Assembly: GCA_014218235.1 (NCBI GenBank)
Contig: CM024753.1
Span: 6,448,001 to 6,512,000, forward strand
DNA length: 64,000 nucleotides
DNA from: Colocasia esculenta
Lineage: Eukaryota > Streptophyta > Magnoliopsida > Alismatales > Araceae
Reading direction: 5' to 3'
A program made the position numbers and the translations under genes. The notes under the pieces are model-generated. The model had not been told where the DNA came from and did no database searches. It worked only from the letters and a program-made list of their open reading frames with translations. Shown piece by piece: positions 1 through 11,291 of the stretch (within the stretch, counting starts at the first letter, position 1; every line of letters begins with the position of its first letter).

Positions 1-2612
1 ATGTTCACAAATGTTTAACAGCAAGAGAGGTCTGCACATGATGAAGATTCCGAACACCAAGGCACCCTCCACCTTGGGACATTGAACTTTCTGCCAAGTC
101 ATCCAGGACGGCGATGACCACCATCAGTTCCATTCCAAAGAAAGCAGCTGAAACCTTCTCTAAATAATGAACAATGCTCTTGGGGATGGAGGAGGCGGCA
201 GCCAAGTAACAGAGAGAGAATTGAGGATGGAGTTGATGAGGACAAGCCGCCAGCTTGAGAAATGAACTTTGCCTTCCAATTGCCTAAAGTAGCATTAATC
301 CTTTCAATGAGACTTGTAATCTGAAGTTAGGATCCTCCCAGCTCTAAGAGGAACACCAAGGTAGACCATCGGACCATTTGTCTAGAATACCCAGTGAGAT
401 GAGAGATTCTGTGAGCAGCTTGAGCGGGCTGTTCTTGGAGCCATGAAAAGAACTTTTGCCTGCATTAATTTGCTGACCAGAAGATGAGGAATATCTGTTG
501 AGGAATTGCATAAGGTTCTTCACGTTTTTTACTGCTGCCATTGGTAAACACGAGGGTGTCATCAACATACAGTAAATGGGACAGGGTAGCACACCCTCTA
601 GGCCTGCATAAGGAGTCACCGGCCAGTATAGACAAGTTTTTTTAACCTCTACTGAGCACCTCTTCCATAATGATAAAGAGGGCAGGAGCGATTGGGTCTC
701 CTTGCCGAAGACCTCTAGATGATTTGAAAAAGCCAGAATGGAAGCCATTAACCAAGACAGAGAACCAACAATTTGAGAGTAGCATGCCAATATAGGAGAC
801 AATCTAGAGGCAAAACGAACTTCCTGAGAACCGCAAGTAAAATCCCACTCGACACTATCATAGGCTTTCTGATATCCAACTTAAAAATAACATTTCCACC
901 ACGGCTTTTCCTGTTAACATCCCGACAAGCTGGCGAGAGAGAGACACTTGTCATGATAAAGCGCCCTTTAACAAAGCGCCCTGCTCTTCGGAAATGATGC
1001 CAGGAAGAATAGGAATCAATCTGTCACAGAGGATCCTAGAGACAATCTTATAGCAACAAATGTGCAAACTTATAGGCCGGAAATCATTAAATGAGGCAGG
1101 GTGAGCCTTCTTAGGATTAGAGTTATAAGAGTAGAAGTAACGCCCCTCGGAAAAGAGTGACCTGGAAGAAACCAGTGACAACGGCAAAGATGTCAAGCTT
1201 GATAATTCCCAGCAAGAAGTGAAGAAATACCAGTGAATCCGTCAGGCCCAGGGAGCTGTTCCCATTCATACTCCAAACAGCGTTTTTCACCTCGTCCATG
1301 GAGGGTTATCACAAAGATTTTATTCTGATCATCACTAATCAACGAAGGGATGACATCCAAAAGGGCTTGGTCAATGCAATGAGAGTGTTCTGCAGAGATT
1401 GCCAAAGAATTGAGCTGCTTCTTGATGGATGGCCTGCTGATCTTCCGACCAGATGCCGTCAATTTGGATCCTTTGAATTCTATTACGTCTTCTATTACCT
1501 TTGACAACAGCCTGATAAAAAGCGGAATTTCTATCCCCCTTGTCCATCCAGTCCATGCGCGCCTTCTGGGCCCAGAAAGTGTTAGGCAGTGCAGAGCTTT
1601 CTTATAGTGAGCAGGGCCTCCCCAGGAGAGATCAGTTCTCAGGAGTTGGATCGCTATCAAATTGTTCCTGTTTGATCCTAAGCTCATTTTCCATAGAAAC
1701 AACATTACTATCAATGTTACCAAAGACTTCTTTTATTCCATGCCCGAAGGACCTGCTTACCAGCCTTGAGCTTAGAGGAGAGGGTGATGAAAGGATTATT
1801 TGGGTGCCATTATTGTTCTCCTTCCAGACCTTATTACGGTGTCAAGAAAGAACTGTGAGTAATCCACATTGCCTGAAAGACAAACCTGGCCGGAGCACGA
1901 ACTATCTCTTCAAAGTAAATCAGCAGAGGAGAGTGGTCAGAGGTACGCCTAGTGAGATGCCGCACATTTGTCCCTGGGTACTTATACTGAACTCATTGTT
2001 GTAGAAAAAAAACGATCAAGCCTGGCCTTGATAGAAGCCTTCCCAGTGCGGTTGTTGGACCAGGTAAACTGAGATCCAACAAAGCCAACATCAGTAAGCG
2101 AGGACGCATGAATGACGCATTGAAGTCCACCATAGATTGCATGTTGCAGAGGCGGCCTCCGATCTTCTCACTAGGGTCAGAAATGCAGTTAAAATCCCCC
2201 CCGATAAGCCAGGGACAGACACAGTATCAATAATGTAATCAGATGATCAAAAAGACTCCTTCGGAGACTGGAGGAACAACTAGCATACACAAAGGAAATG
2301 ATCATGTCAAGGTCACCATCTTTGAGGGCAGATAAGGTAACCTGTTGGTCTGAAGAGGATAAAACCTGCAAGGTGAGATTTTGCCAGAAGACCCATATCT
2401 TAGAGTCCTCGCCATCATTGCCAGCACACTTTGCATGTTAAGGTAATTGCATAAGGAGGCAGCCCGTCTGTAAGGAAGCATAGGCTCAGCAATAGCAACT
2501 AAATCAGCATTTGTTTCCTTGATGATCCTGCGCAAAGATCTCCTAGAGGCATTATTGGAACGCCCCTAATGTTCCAGTAAAGATTCTGCAAGTCATGAGG
2601 AAACATAACCAT
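1..2612 (-). pseudogene. LINE1-A ORF2, endonuclease and reverse transcriptase, frameshifted and incomplete
   Basis: ORF2 makes the enzyme for target-primed reverse transcription. The APE-type endonuclease begins near 2,606, just downstream of ORF1, with the region KETNADLVAIAEPM near 2,480-2,520. The reverse transcriptase occupies about 300-1,700, and its catalytic YVDD is readable at 558-569 on the minus strand. The frame shifts many times (for example near 745, 950, 1,195 and 1,720), so the product would not be made as read. The zinc-finger/RVT region begins near position 1 and the window then ends. Confidence 0.8.
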
Positions 2613-2619
2613 TCTTGAC

Positions 2620-4043
2620 CTCCGCGCCTTAACCTGTGCCCGTGTCCTGGCAACTCCCTTCCTGTGAATGTTGGATCTTCCATAGGGTTAAAAGTTGGCA
2701 TATACATATTTTCCTTACCCGCCTGAGGGAAACTTTCTGTAACTGGGATTTAGTAGGTTTAGGAAATAGGACACAAGATCAACACAATGATCCCCTAAGA
2801 TTCCCCGTCTTCCTCAGCTGCCGTCGCCGGAGAAGAGGAGACAACCACCCTATGGGCCTCGGTAAGAACCGAAGGTCTGAAGTCTTCTGCAGAAAAATCA
2901 GTGCTGCAGTCGACCGCATTTGGGTTGTCCTCACCAGAGCTTGGCTCATAACCGTCCTCATGCAAAGTAACATCGCCATGCAAAGTGACATCGCCATGCA
3001 AAGACATCTCCATGCAAAACATGCATGTTGCCCACGTGATCTTTATTGATGGGCACTTCAACTTCCGGTTCCTGCACAGGCATGTCTACCGGATGTGAGG
3101 TTATAGCATCACCATCAGAGTCCTTTTCCTCCTGGAGAATAGAGAACCTGTTAGAGTGGGGGGGAAGAGGAGTATCCTTATTAGAATCTTTTTGGCGCCA
3201 GGTTTTCTTCATCAAAGTTTGCATGGCTAGATTCTTCTCAACTTGGTCTGGCTGGGCATCAATATGAGTATTTTTTTGGATCCGTCAGCTTTTGTTTCCT
3301 GTGGCAATCAGTATCAACATGACCCAACTTATGGCAAAAGAGCAAACAGCAGGAATACCGTAATACTTGATTTTTTGCCAGAAGCCATCAGATCCACATC
3401 CGATCCAATCCTGTCCGACCTGTTTAGTGATATCAATCTCAATACAAACAAATGCTTCACTAGTTTGAGTGAGAGCCATGGTGGGTTCATAGATTCTTAA
3501 ACGTGACCAAGTTACCTGCTATGGACTTCAAAAAATCCTCATAGTAGTAGTTGACAGGGAGCATAGGCAGGCCAATCCAGATGGGTATCACAGTAGGATC
3601 GGAATTGAAATCAAACTACGGATCCCACTTGAAGAATCTGTATAGCAGACCTTTAAGTAAAGGCTTCTACGCATGCTTGCCTTCAGATAGTCATCCTCCT
3701 CTTCAAAGAGCAGCAACAAGTGGCGATGATTAATAACACTTACAATGAAATCCCCCTTAAGACCAACCTTGTGAGAGGACAGATTAAATTCCGGTATGGG
3801 AACATCTCCCATAGGCGCACCGGACTATCAAGGCCAGCTTGAAAGTTTGGATGGATTGACTACCTCATCACGCGAGAAGAACACTGCAGGTTTGCCGGAG
3901 TTTGTGAAACTTGGAGGTTTAATGCCAATGCTTATGGATGGAGGCGGCTTTGTAGCAGAATATCTGAGCATAAGACAGACGCGCTGGTGGATCCTTGATT
4001 CCCTACCCCGCATCTGGGCCAGCCATGGCAGGAGAGCCCCCAC
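2620..4043 (-). pseudogene. LINE1-A ORF1, gag-like protein (DUF4283 plus CCHC-type knuckle), frameshifted
   Basis: The first ORF of the LINE encodes the RNA-binding chaperone that packages LINE RNA. Translation starts near 4,043 or 4,026. The first part (about 3,588-3,830) contains a DUF4283-like region with VINHRHLLLLFEEEDDYLKA. A later part (about 3,285-3,480) has the segment TSEAFVCIEIDIT, typical of the end of the plant LINE gag domain. A cysteine/histidine knuckle follows and is clearer in copy B. The reading frame breaks several times, so no full protein is encoded. The domain order is what plant L1 elements usually have. Confidence 0.75.
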
Positions 4044-4115
4044 CAGCCCTCAGGGCCGGCGGAGAGCAGAAGAGAACCAGACTGGGAAGACAAACCCCAG
4101 AGCTTCTCTCTCTAG

Positions 4116-4758
4116 AAAAAATACTATATGAAGTATGGGATTCGGTATGAGAAGACTGTTCCCTATATTTCACAAACGTATGGAGTTACATAAAGGGGGA
4201 ATAGAATCATTTTAGAGAGAATCAGACATATGCACTTCAATAATAAATTCTTGAAATTCTTTTGGGGCAAAACGGTGCATACGATAATGTATTTGGTCAA
4301 CAGATCTCCTTTTGACGCCATTGGAGGGAGATATTTTTGAGAAGGTTTGTTCAAGAAAGGAAGTGTTCTATGATCCTCTAAATGTTTTTCATTGCAAGAT
4401 ATTTATACATGTGGCTTAGGAATAAAGATTTAAAATAGATGATAAAGCGGTGACACTCATATTTTTTGGTTGAGAAAAACTTGCTACTTGGGCGCCTGAG
4501 TAGTTACTGCTACCTGGGCGCCCAGGTGGCACCATGTAGGCGCCAATATGCTGCCACCTCCAGCCACCATTGGCCATCCTCGTTGACCACCGTTGGCAGC
4601 CAGTCATCATCCCCAGCCACTGATCATCACCACTGGTGTCGTTTGCCGCCTGCCATCAATAGTGTTTACAAATAGTCTATCTGTGATCACAAATAGATTA
4701 TTTGTGAGCACTAACTTACTATTTGTCTTCATGGATAATGGTCACAAGTAGGGAACAC
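4116..4758. other. non-coding flank repeated four times in part
   Basis: No gene is seen here. The sequence occurs almost unchanged at 48,606-49,246 and, with an internal deletion, at 17,142-17,575. A GC-richer segment (about 4,490-4,660) is an imperfect inverted match of 5,770-5,935 on the far side of LINE2, so the flank may itself be the end of an older element. Confidence 0.75.
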
Positions 4759-5757
4759 TTTTTTTAATCAAAATACGTCCTCAAACTCAAAATCTAGGAG
4801 AGCACCCCTCCCCCCCCAGAGGGGAGAATGTTCCCACTCCACCAGCGAGAAGTTTGGGCCTGAATATATATATGAGAAAAGACATTACAATCAACAATCG
4901 GGCAAGCCCTAGTTGTCCGAGGGGAGAAAAGAAATAATCAGAAATTTCAGCTAAACCATCCTGATATGGGGCAAACCAGTCTTGTCCAGCAGTAATGGGC
5001 CTTTGCATTGAGAAGGAATATTCCTAGAGCCTCAATACATCGTGTTCCTAATAGTGAGACATCCGAAGTTAGCTAGCCTATCGGCCACTTGGTTTGCCTC
5101 CCGATAAGTATGAGTAATTTTGAGGCCGTTCTTTTGAATAAAAGAATAAGCTTCCCGCCACCAAATGAGAGCTTGCCAAGATGGACATTTCCCAACTTCC
5201 ATAGACTTCACCAAAACCAGAGAATCCGTATATATGTGAGAGATCCTAAGTCCCAGGGAGGTGTACAGATAGATCCCATCACAGAGAGCTCTCACCTCAG
5301 CAATAATGCTGTTACCATGACCATAATAGTGAGAGAAAGCCACCGTCATGAACCTAGCTTATCCCTATGCATCCCCACCTCCCCCACACTCCTGGATTTC
5401 CTTTACTTGCTCCATCAACATTCAACACAATAATGACTTATTGGAGGTCCAGCGAATGAGTTTTAGCTTCTTTTTAGAGACATTTGCATGGAATCCGAAC
5501 GCCATAAGTATCTGCATTTCATGATTTGAAGGCGCCCCTTTGAACTGATCGAATCCAGGGAATTGGTTACCATGCCTTTAATAGTTCTAATCACAGCACT
5601 TGCGGAAGTCACCTTGTTTTCAAATCTCCTCCCACTTCCCCTTCCAAATCTCCCATAGCATGAGGATTAGGCAGTGAAGAGAGACAAACCCCAAAGCAGA
5701 AGATGTACTGGTAACAGAAATGAAGCTCCATATTCTAGAGATAATTTGATGATGTAG
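4759..5757 (-). mobile_element. LINE2 copy A, 5'-truncated LINE, RNase H end only
   Basis: This is the 3' kilobase of an L1-type LINE on the minus strand. Its T-rich left end (4,759) abuts gggaacac, which at 17,565-17,575 runs on without a LINE. Only the RNase H region and 3' tail remain; the gag, endonuclease and RT regions are absent. The upper end near 5,757 is approximate. The same insertion is present at 49,247-50,247, so it predates the large duplication. Confidence 0.8.
5032..5745 (-). pseudogene. LINE2-A RNase H domain, frameshifted
   Basis: Type I RNase H of the kind carried at the end of plant L1 ORF2, which removes RNA from RNA/DNA hybrids. The longest open part (5,032-5,349) has the acidic motifs EVRALCDG and IYTDS and the terminal REANQVADRLANFG. 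The first catalytic Asp, in NVDGASKGNPG, lies upstream in a shifted frame near 5,380-5,420. Copy B reads the same protein in one 244-codon frame, so this copy differs by small indels. Confidence 0.8.
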
Positions 5758-6042
5758 GTGCACTTTAGGTGGCGACTAGTACTGGCGGAGGTGATAGGTG
5801 GTGAGGGTTGATCGACGATGACGGCTAACGGTAGCCGACGACAGTGGCTGACGCCATGTTGGCTCCTACATGGCTCCATCTGGCCGCTCGAAGTAGCTTT
5901 AGCTACACGAGCGTTTGAGTAGCTAATACGTCTGTATGGCCTTAATTGGATGTCAAGTGTGTTTGCAATGAGACACTAGAACACCGATACTTGGTGCATA
6001 ACTGAGATGAGAACCCAAAGAAGAGACAATTAAGAGTAGGGT
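5758..6042. other. non-coding spacer between LINE2 and Pack-CACTA
   Basis: No gene is seen. About 5,770-5,935 is an imperfect inverted copy of 4,490-4,660 (shared core around gccatgtagg and gccaa). The same spacer occurs at 50,248-50,527. Confidence 0.6.
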
Positions 6043-6498
6043 CGCTACTAAAAAACTAACTTTTACCTACACCATATGCCTACGCGTTGATAGTTGTAGG
6101 TATTGGAAGGATATAACTACGCAAATAAAAAATATACCTACAACATATTTTATAGTAGGTATAACATTTTCCCCCTTTTTATTCTTTCCCTCCCAAAACC
6201 CCGCGTTCCCTTTTCCCTTTCCCCCCTTTTTTTAATCTTTCTCCCCTTTCTATCTCGATGCCCCCCGCCTTCGCCTTTTCCATTTTCCCTACTCTCACTT
6301 TCTCCCTCCTTCCTGTGCCCTACTCCGCCAACCGGCTGCGCCTCACCATCGCCGAGGAAGAGGGAGCTCCTTACACCATCGCCAAGGAAGAGGCTCCTTA
6401 CGCCGTCGTCGAGAAGAGGCTCGAGAATGGTTGGTTGAGCAAACCATCGCAGACTAGTGATGGTGAGGCGAGGTGGGACCGTAGGTCCAGAGGGGAGG

Positions 6499-6862
6499 AT
6501 GGTGGTAGTGGAGACGGAGACCTTCACCTTCCAGCTCCTCAACCTCAAACATCAAAACCTTCTCCAGGAAGGAGATCTTCCTCCACGAGCTCATCAACAC
6601 TCATTTGATGTGAGCCTGCTCGAATCCATCCCTCTCATCTTGTTCTGCTCTTCTTTGTGTTGCGGGTTTTGTTCTCCATAGTTTGATCTAGGTTTTTGTG
6701 TGTTGTGTTGATGGCCGTAGGCGTTGGACAAGATCTGGTTTGAGAGCCTCACGGAAAAGAGCAAACTCGATGTGTAGCTGGAGCTATTCATCCACATTGT
6801 CCCCGACAAGGCCACCAGCACGCTCTCCATCATCGACAGTACCATTGCCATGACCAAGTCTG
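6499..6862 (+). pseudogene. captured HSP90 fragment, exons 1 and 2 with intron
   Basis: Exon 1 (6,499-6,609) encodes the start of a cytosolic HSP90 (ETETFTFQ, then KEIFLHELINN), followed by a GT intron start. Exon 2 (6,721-6,862) reads ALDKIWFESLTEKSKLD, a stop, then LELFIHIVPDK and TLSIIDS. HSP90 is an ATP-dependent chaperone and this is part of its N-terminal ATPase domain. The fragment cannot work: the stop in exon 2 is shared with copy B, the helix after FQ is shortened, and the DSGIGM ATP-lid motif reads DSTIAM. This copy also has +1 and -1 indels in exon 1. The shared stop and motif loss show decay before duplication. Confidence 0.85.
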
Positions 6863-7970
6863 GTATGTGCTTCATTTCTTCATGTTTTAGCATTCTTCCA
6901 CACCCCTAGTGCCTTCTCTTCTTGTTCCCGTCGGAATAGAGGGCAGTGGGAAGCGAGAGTGAGGTGGAACCGCCATCTACTGTTGTTCCGTTCTCTTCTA
7001 GTGCTCGATTTCTGTGTGAGTGGTTGTCCCGTTTTCCATCCTCTTCCTCCTCTCTTCTTCCTCGTTCAAAGCGTACACAACCTACATCTCCCTCCTCCTA
7101 AATGGTTCTCACAAAAGAGGCCGCCCTAGTCGCCACCCCCACCCACAGCCCCTCCTGCATCTCCTTCTGCTCCCTGACCCTCTCGGCATGGTGGCTCGCG
7201 TCCGTCACTGCGTAGCTTGTTTGCCTCGCCCCCCGCGCCACCCCATCCTTCTCCTCCCCCTTAGAGAGCGCCGACGTCGCCTTCTCCGTAGGCATCCAGC
7301 AGCCTCCATTCAGGAGGTCTCACATACAGGGGTTTGCAAACGTGGGAAGCGGGTCAAGTCTCCAGTGGTCGTCGGGAAGAAGAAGATGCAGGGGAGGCAG
7401 AGCATGGGTGTAGATCCCCATGGCGAATGTGGAGCACAGCTCCGTCATCGAGTATCTGAAAAAAGGGCAAGTCTCTCGCCGCCTCCCTGCCGCGCCCTCC
7501 TTCTCGGAGGCCTCGCACCGGGGCGGCAGCACCTACAATAGACGGAGAAGTTGAGGACGAGGAGGCGTGGAGGAAGAAGGCAAGGCAGCCATGGAGGCGT
7601 GAATCCCTCCTTCTCAGTACGCACCCCCACCCTCTTCCACGTGCTCCGACCATTAAAGGAGCTCGTTACTCCCCGGGCTTTTGCTGAGTAAGCGCGGCGA
7701 TTCCCTCGTCGTCCTGGTTGTCGATACCTTTCCCGATGGATCCTTCAGGGGGCCTCGTGCGTGGGCATCTAGGTTTGTCGGGAGCTCGCGTTGGGGGTTT
7801 TCGGTGTGCGGAGGCCTCTGGGTGTGCCTATTTGAGCCCCCTGCCGCCGTTCTGGGTCCGACATCTACATTGGTGGGGTTTGGGTTTGATCTCTTAGAGG
7901 GGGTTTCTTGCTGTTGGGTTATCTGCAGTGGGGAATTTTTCTGCTTCTGAGAGGAGTAGAGCGAGAGGAG

Positions 7971-8272
7971 ATGGAGAAGTACGAGGTGGTGCAAGATATT
8001 GAGTCGGGAACTTTGGCGTGGCCAGGCTGATGCGGAACAAGGAGACGAAGGAGCTTGTCGCCATGAAATATATCGAGAGTGGGCAAAAGGTTGCCTCGAT
8101 CTATCCCTTGCTCCCCCATATGTCCCTTTCCTTTGTGTTTCTTGTTCATCTGGTGATTCAGATGCTAATCATTGTTGGCTCCCCCATTTTTGGTATGAAG
8201 ATTGATGAGAAGGTGGCAAGGGAGATCATGAACCACCGCTCCCTGCGGCCCCAACATCATCCGATTCAAGAG
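7971..8272 (+). pseudogene. captured SnRK2 kinase fragment, exons 1 and 2 with intron
   Basis: Exon 1 (7,971-8,089) and exon 2 (8,201-8,272) correspond to the first 65 residues of an SnRK2/SAPK protein kinase, an abscisic acid and osmotic stress kinase. The intact reading is best seen in copy B (52,467-52,774). Here exon 1 lacks one base within the glycine loop codons (gagtcgggaac versus gagtccgggaac), and exon 2 lacks three bases in two places. Exon ends keep GT donors. Only the upper part of the kinase N-lobe is present, with no catalytic loop or SnRK2 C-terminal domain. Confidence 0.88.
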
Positions 8273-9910
8273 GTGAGAAGAGTGCTGTAATACGTAGAAT
8301 TTTGGGTTTCGTCTCCTTCCGTGATCAATGCCTTGGTGGAATTTGCTTCATCGTTGTTAAGTTGTGATCGATGACTTGTGTCATATGTTTTAGTACTTTA
8401 AGCAGGTGGAGTTAGACATGTTATATATCGGTCTTGTATTTGTGTGGATCTACTATTTGGTATCTAGTGTTTAGATTTGTTATAAGAACACCTAAACAAG
8501 GTTATCTTCATGGTTTCTTTAGTTAATTTGCTCGTAACTTTTACTGTTCCAACAGGGACATGAGATTGTTGTAAGACACCTAACAGGTATTGCAAAATGC
8601 AAATTTTAGTTTCAATATAGAGTTTCTCAAGTATAATTTAAGGTGGGTTTTTCTTCTTGTGGATTTCAAAAAACAACTCAAGAAGATGGTAGGTTCCTGC
8701 TTGAGTTTGCAGATGCTAAGGATTAAGGTGGGTTCATCTTTGCTCCCTCTCATATTATGCCCATGCTTATTTTTTTAATATATTTTTGTCATTGTACATA
8801 TCTTTGTGGTATATATATCCAGATTGGCTGCTAAGTGCTAACTCAAAACTCATTTTGGTTTTGTAGAGAAGCTATTTGAGTTCCTGAATCACAACGAGAG
8901 AACAACTTAGATATGGAAAGAAGTGAGTAGACTATGTTCTCTTGTGGTTGTACCTGTGACAACTCGATTTTGTTATGTTCTACTATATTAAAGTAGTAAT
9001 TGAAGTACTGCAAAATCCTTGTGATCTCTCTCAATAGGCAGGAAGAAGTTTATCCGACTGTACATTATACACATGCTGTTGATTTGTGTTTTGTTTCTCA
9101 CAAGTTATTGGAAACATTTTTTAGGATGATATTCTTACTTCTGGATATCTTTTCTTCACTTGGTTGTGAGTATAACATGGCAAACAGATTCATGCTGTCC
9201 AGTTTCTCCGGCTTGACTAGAACAACCCATGACGAATTGTTCTGATTTGAAAACCCATAGTTTGTCTTGTCCGTCCTCCATTTGATCCTTTTTCTGGTAA
9301 TAGGTTTGATGGTCTCTCATATTTGTATGTCCCAAGTGAATCAATACTGTCAAACTGATTTGAACACCTATACCATGAGGACTTCAATTTTATTTAGTTA
9401 GGCATCTTTTGAAAGAAATGTAGAATGAGAGTTTCATTTTCAGATAACAAATACTTTTCCAAAGTTGAACCTATGACTATATTTCTGAGGACTTCAGTAT
9501 CCTATATTTTTTCAAAGCTGGTGCTAGGTTGTGTTCAGTTGCAGGTAGATAAACTGCTTGCCCAGTTGTTCTGTTGGTAATATCTCGAAATACAATATTT
9601 TTTTAGCTGTAATTGTATGGTTTGGAAGAGAGTATAAATGGAACCAGTAGAAAGTGGTCCTTATCCAACTTTAAGTGACTACATAATGGCTACACATTCT
9701 CAAATAAGACTATGCTTGTCAGTTAATAGTTTTTGTTCTCCATTTTTGCATCTCAGAATGTGGTTAGTGGTACAAGGAACAACAAAGTAAGCAACCCTTT
9801 TCAAAAAATCTGGTCATCAGTGGTTTATTTTTGTTCAACTTGAGATAGTTATAATGGTTTTATATAATTTCTTCTAATATAATGAATGACTAACTTTTAT
9901 GTAATTTCAG

Positions 9911-10140
9911 ATGACAGGGAAGAAGGTGAAATTGCTAGATTTAGAGAATGAACAAGTGGCAGAAGGCATTGTTATGAGTGTAGATCTAAAGAAAATTGTT
10001 ATGGGGAGGCCTATTGGACATGTGTACTGTGAAGTCTCAATTAATTATGTAAACAAACTTGATGCTCCCTTATTTGTTAGAGATGACCAAAGATTTTGAA
10101 TCAAAGATGCCATTGGAAGTCATATTCTATGGATTCGAGA
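9911..10140 (+). pseudogene. TNP1-type CACTA protein domain remnant
   Basis: A 62-codon open stretch begins at an AG acceptor-like site and continues past one stop as IKDAIGSHILWIRDY. The core KKIVMGRPIGHVYCEVSINY matches KIVMGGPIGQDFCEVAV in CACTA-1 (29,303-29,518, minus strand). That ties Pack-CACTA to the CACTA-1 family. The domain resembles one found in plant En/Spm TNP1-type (Ptta) proteins, possibly the one listed as DUF8039; I am less sure of that name than of the homology. It lies near the 3' end of the element in both elements. Confidence 0.7.
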
Positions 10141-10880
10141 TTATGTAAGTTTTTTGTTTATTGAAAGTTTATACTACCTAACAGATCATCTACCATTTTT
10201 GTTAACTTCTTTTATTGTTTTCCTTCTATGTAGATGTTGGTGGATGAGGCAAAACGATCACTATTTAGTGGTTAGCACATATATCACTTTGGAAACACTT
10301 TGATATAATTTTGGACAAATAGATGTTGTGGATGTATATATTTGACGTTAGTATGAAAAGTGTTGTGAATGACCACAATATTTGATGTTGAATGAGATAA
10401 TGTGAATGTGAATGAGGTTGGTGGATTATGTAACCAATGAAATGTGTGTGAATATGATGTGTATGAGGATGGAGTGTAAGTGAATGTGTGGATGATGAAT
10501 TGCGATTGTTAAAATGTGTGGATGTAACCAATGAATTGTGGATGTTGAATTGTGATTGTTATGAATGTAAGGTTTTGATATGGGGAGGAAGGGCATGTGA
10601 CATTTTAACTCAGGTACAAAAACCTATGACATTTAACTTTGTAGGTATAAACAACCTACGACATTTGATTTTGCAGGTAAACACAACCTACGACATTAAA
10701 CGTTGTAGGTAAAGTACATGTACTTTACCTACGACTAGTCGTAGGTAATAGTATTACCAATACGTACTTTACCTACGATATAAGCCGTAGGAAATGTCGT
10801 GGATATAGATCATGTACCTACGATATTTGTTGCATTATTGACATTTTTGGTCGTAGGTAAAACTGTGTTTTGTAGTAGTG

Positions 10881-11291
10881 ATCTCTATATATCACAAGGG
10901 AAAGCAACATTAACCACTTTGCCGCCAAGTCGATCGTACTCCTACTTTAATCCGAATAATGGAGTTAGAGCAGATCCTCTCGATCTTGTGCGTTCCACTT
11001 GCAGTGCTTTCATCCGATTAATAAAATCGTCAAGTTTGAACATGCATACACTCTTCAATTTGTGATCATGAAAGGATCAACTGATCCGTTAACTTTAATA
11101 GTCTGCTCTCATGTTGGTTTAATATCATCTTTTTATCCTTAATTTGACACCATTTGCCATTGTATAAATACACACACGATTTTCAAGAGTATATTAATAT
11201 TTTAATGATTATCTCTAGGGATAATTTTTATGATCCCATGGGAGAGATAATTATCACCCATTTATCACCCTTTTATCCTGAATAATCTTTA
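10881..11291. other. non-coding spacer between Pack-CACTA and MULE
   Basis: AT-rich, with no gene recognised. The same spacer is at 25,972-26,384. Its last nine bases (11,283-11,291, taatcttta) are the left target duplication of the MULE, with one mismatch. Confidence 0.6.

Larger units (their letters stand above)
1..4115 (-). mobile_element. LINE1 copy A, L1-type non-LTR retrotransposon, cut by window edge
   Basis: A plant L1-type LINE on the minus strand. Reading leftwards from 4,115, it has a gag-like ORF1, an endonuclease and a reverse transcriptase; the RNase H and poly(A) end lie outside the window. It aligns along its whole length with LINE1 copy B (44,463-48,604). The right boundary is exact because the host sequence resuming at 4,116 (aaaaaatactatatgaag) also occurs without any LINE at 17,142. 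Both ORFs carry many frameshifts relative to copy B, mostly single-base indels, so this copy is inactive or poorly sequenced. Confidence 0.9.
6043..10880 (+). mobile_element. Pack-CACTA copy A, CACTA element carrying HSP90 and SnRK2 fragments
   Basis: The left end is cgctactaaaaaact, mutated from CACTA as seen in copy B (50,528). The right end is tagtagtg at 10,873-10,880. Subterminal regions are packed with cctacgac/gtcgtagg-type motifs (6,060-6,165 and 10,600-10,860), as expected for binding sites of a CACTA DNA-binding protein. Inside, in plus orientation, lie an HSP90 fragment, a GC-rich stretch (6,863-7,970) of unknown origin, a SnRK2 fragment, an AT-rich intron-like stretch (8,273-9,910), and a TNP1-type domain remnant. 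No tnp2 transposase is present, so it is non-autonomous. The three bases on each side (ggt and atc) do not match. Confidence 0.8.

Noticed and set aside
7020..7990. Overlapping ORFs in the GC-rich part of Pack-CACTA between the HSP90 and SnRK2 fragments
   Set aside because: No frame is conserved among the three copies and no family is recognised. Part may be the SnRK2 5' region; a membrane-protein (DUF1218-like) resemblance was considered but is too weak.
10265..10712. His/Thr-rich minus-strand ORF and its plus-strand partner near the right end of Pack-CACTA
   Set aside because: Made by simple gtgaatgtg-type repeats in the subterminal region; no domain and no conserved start.
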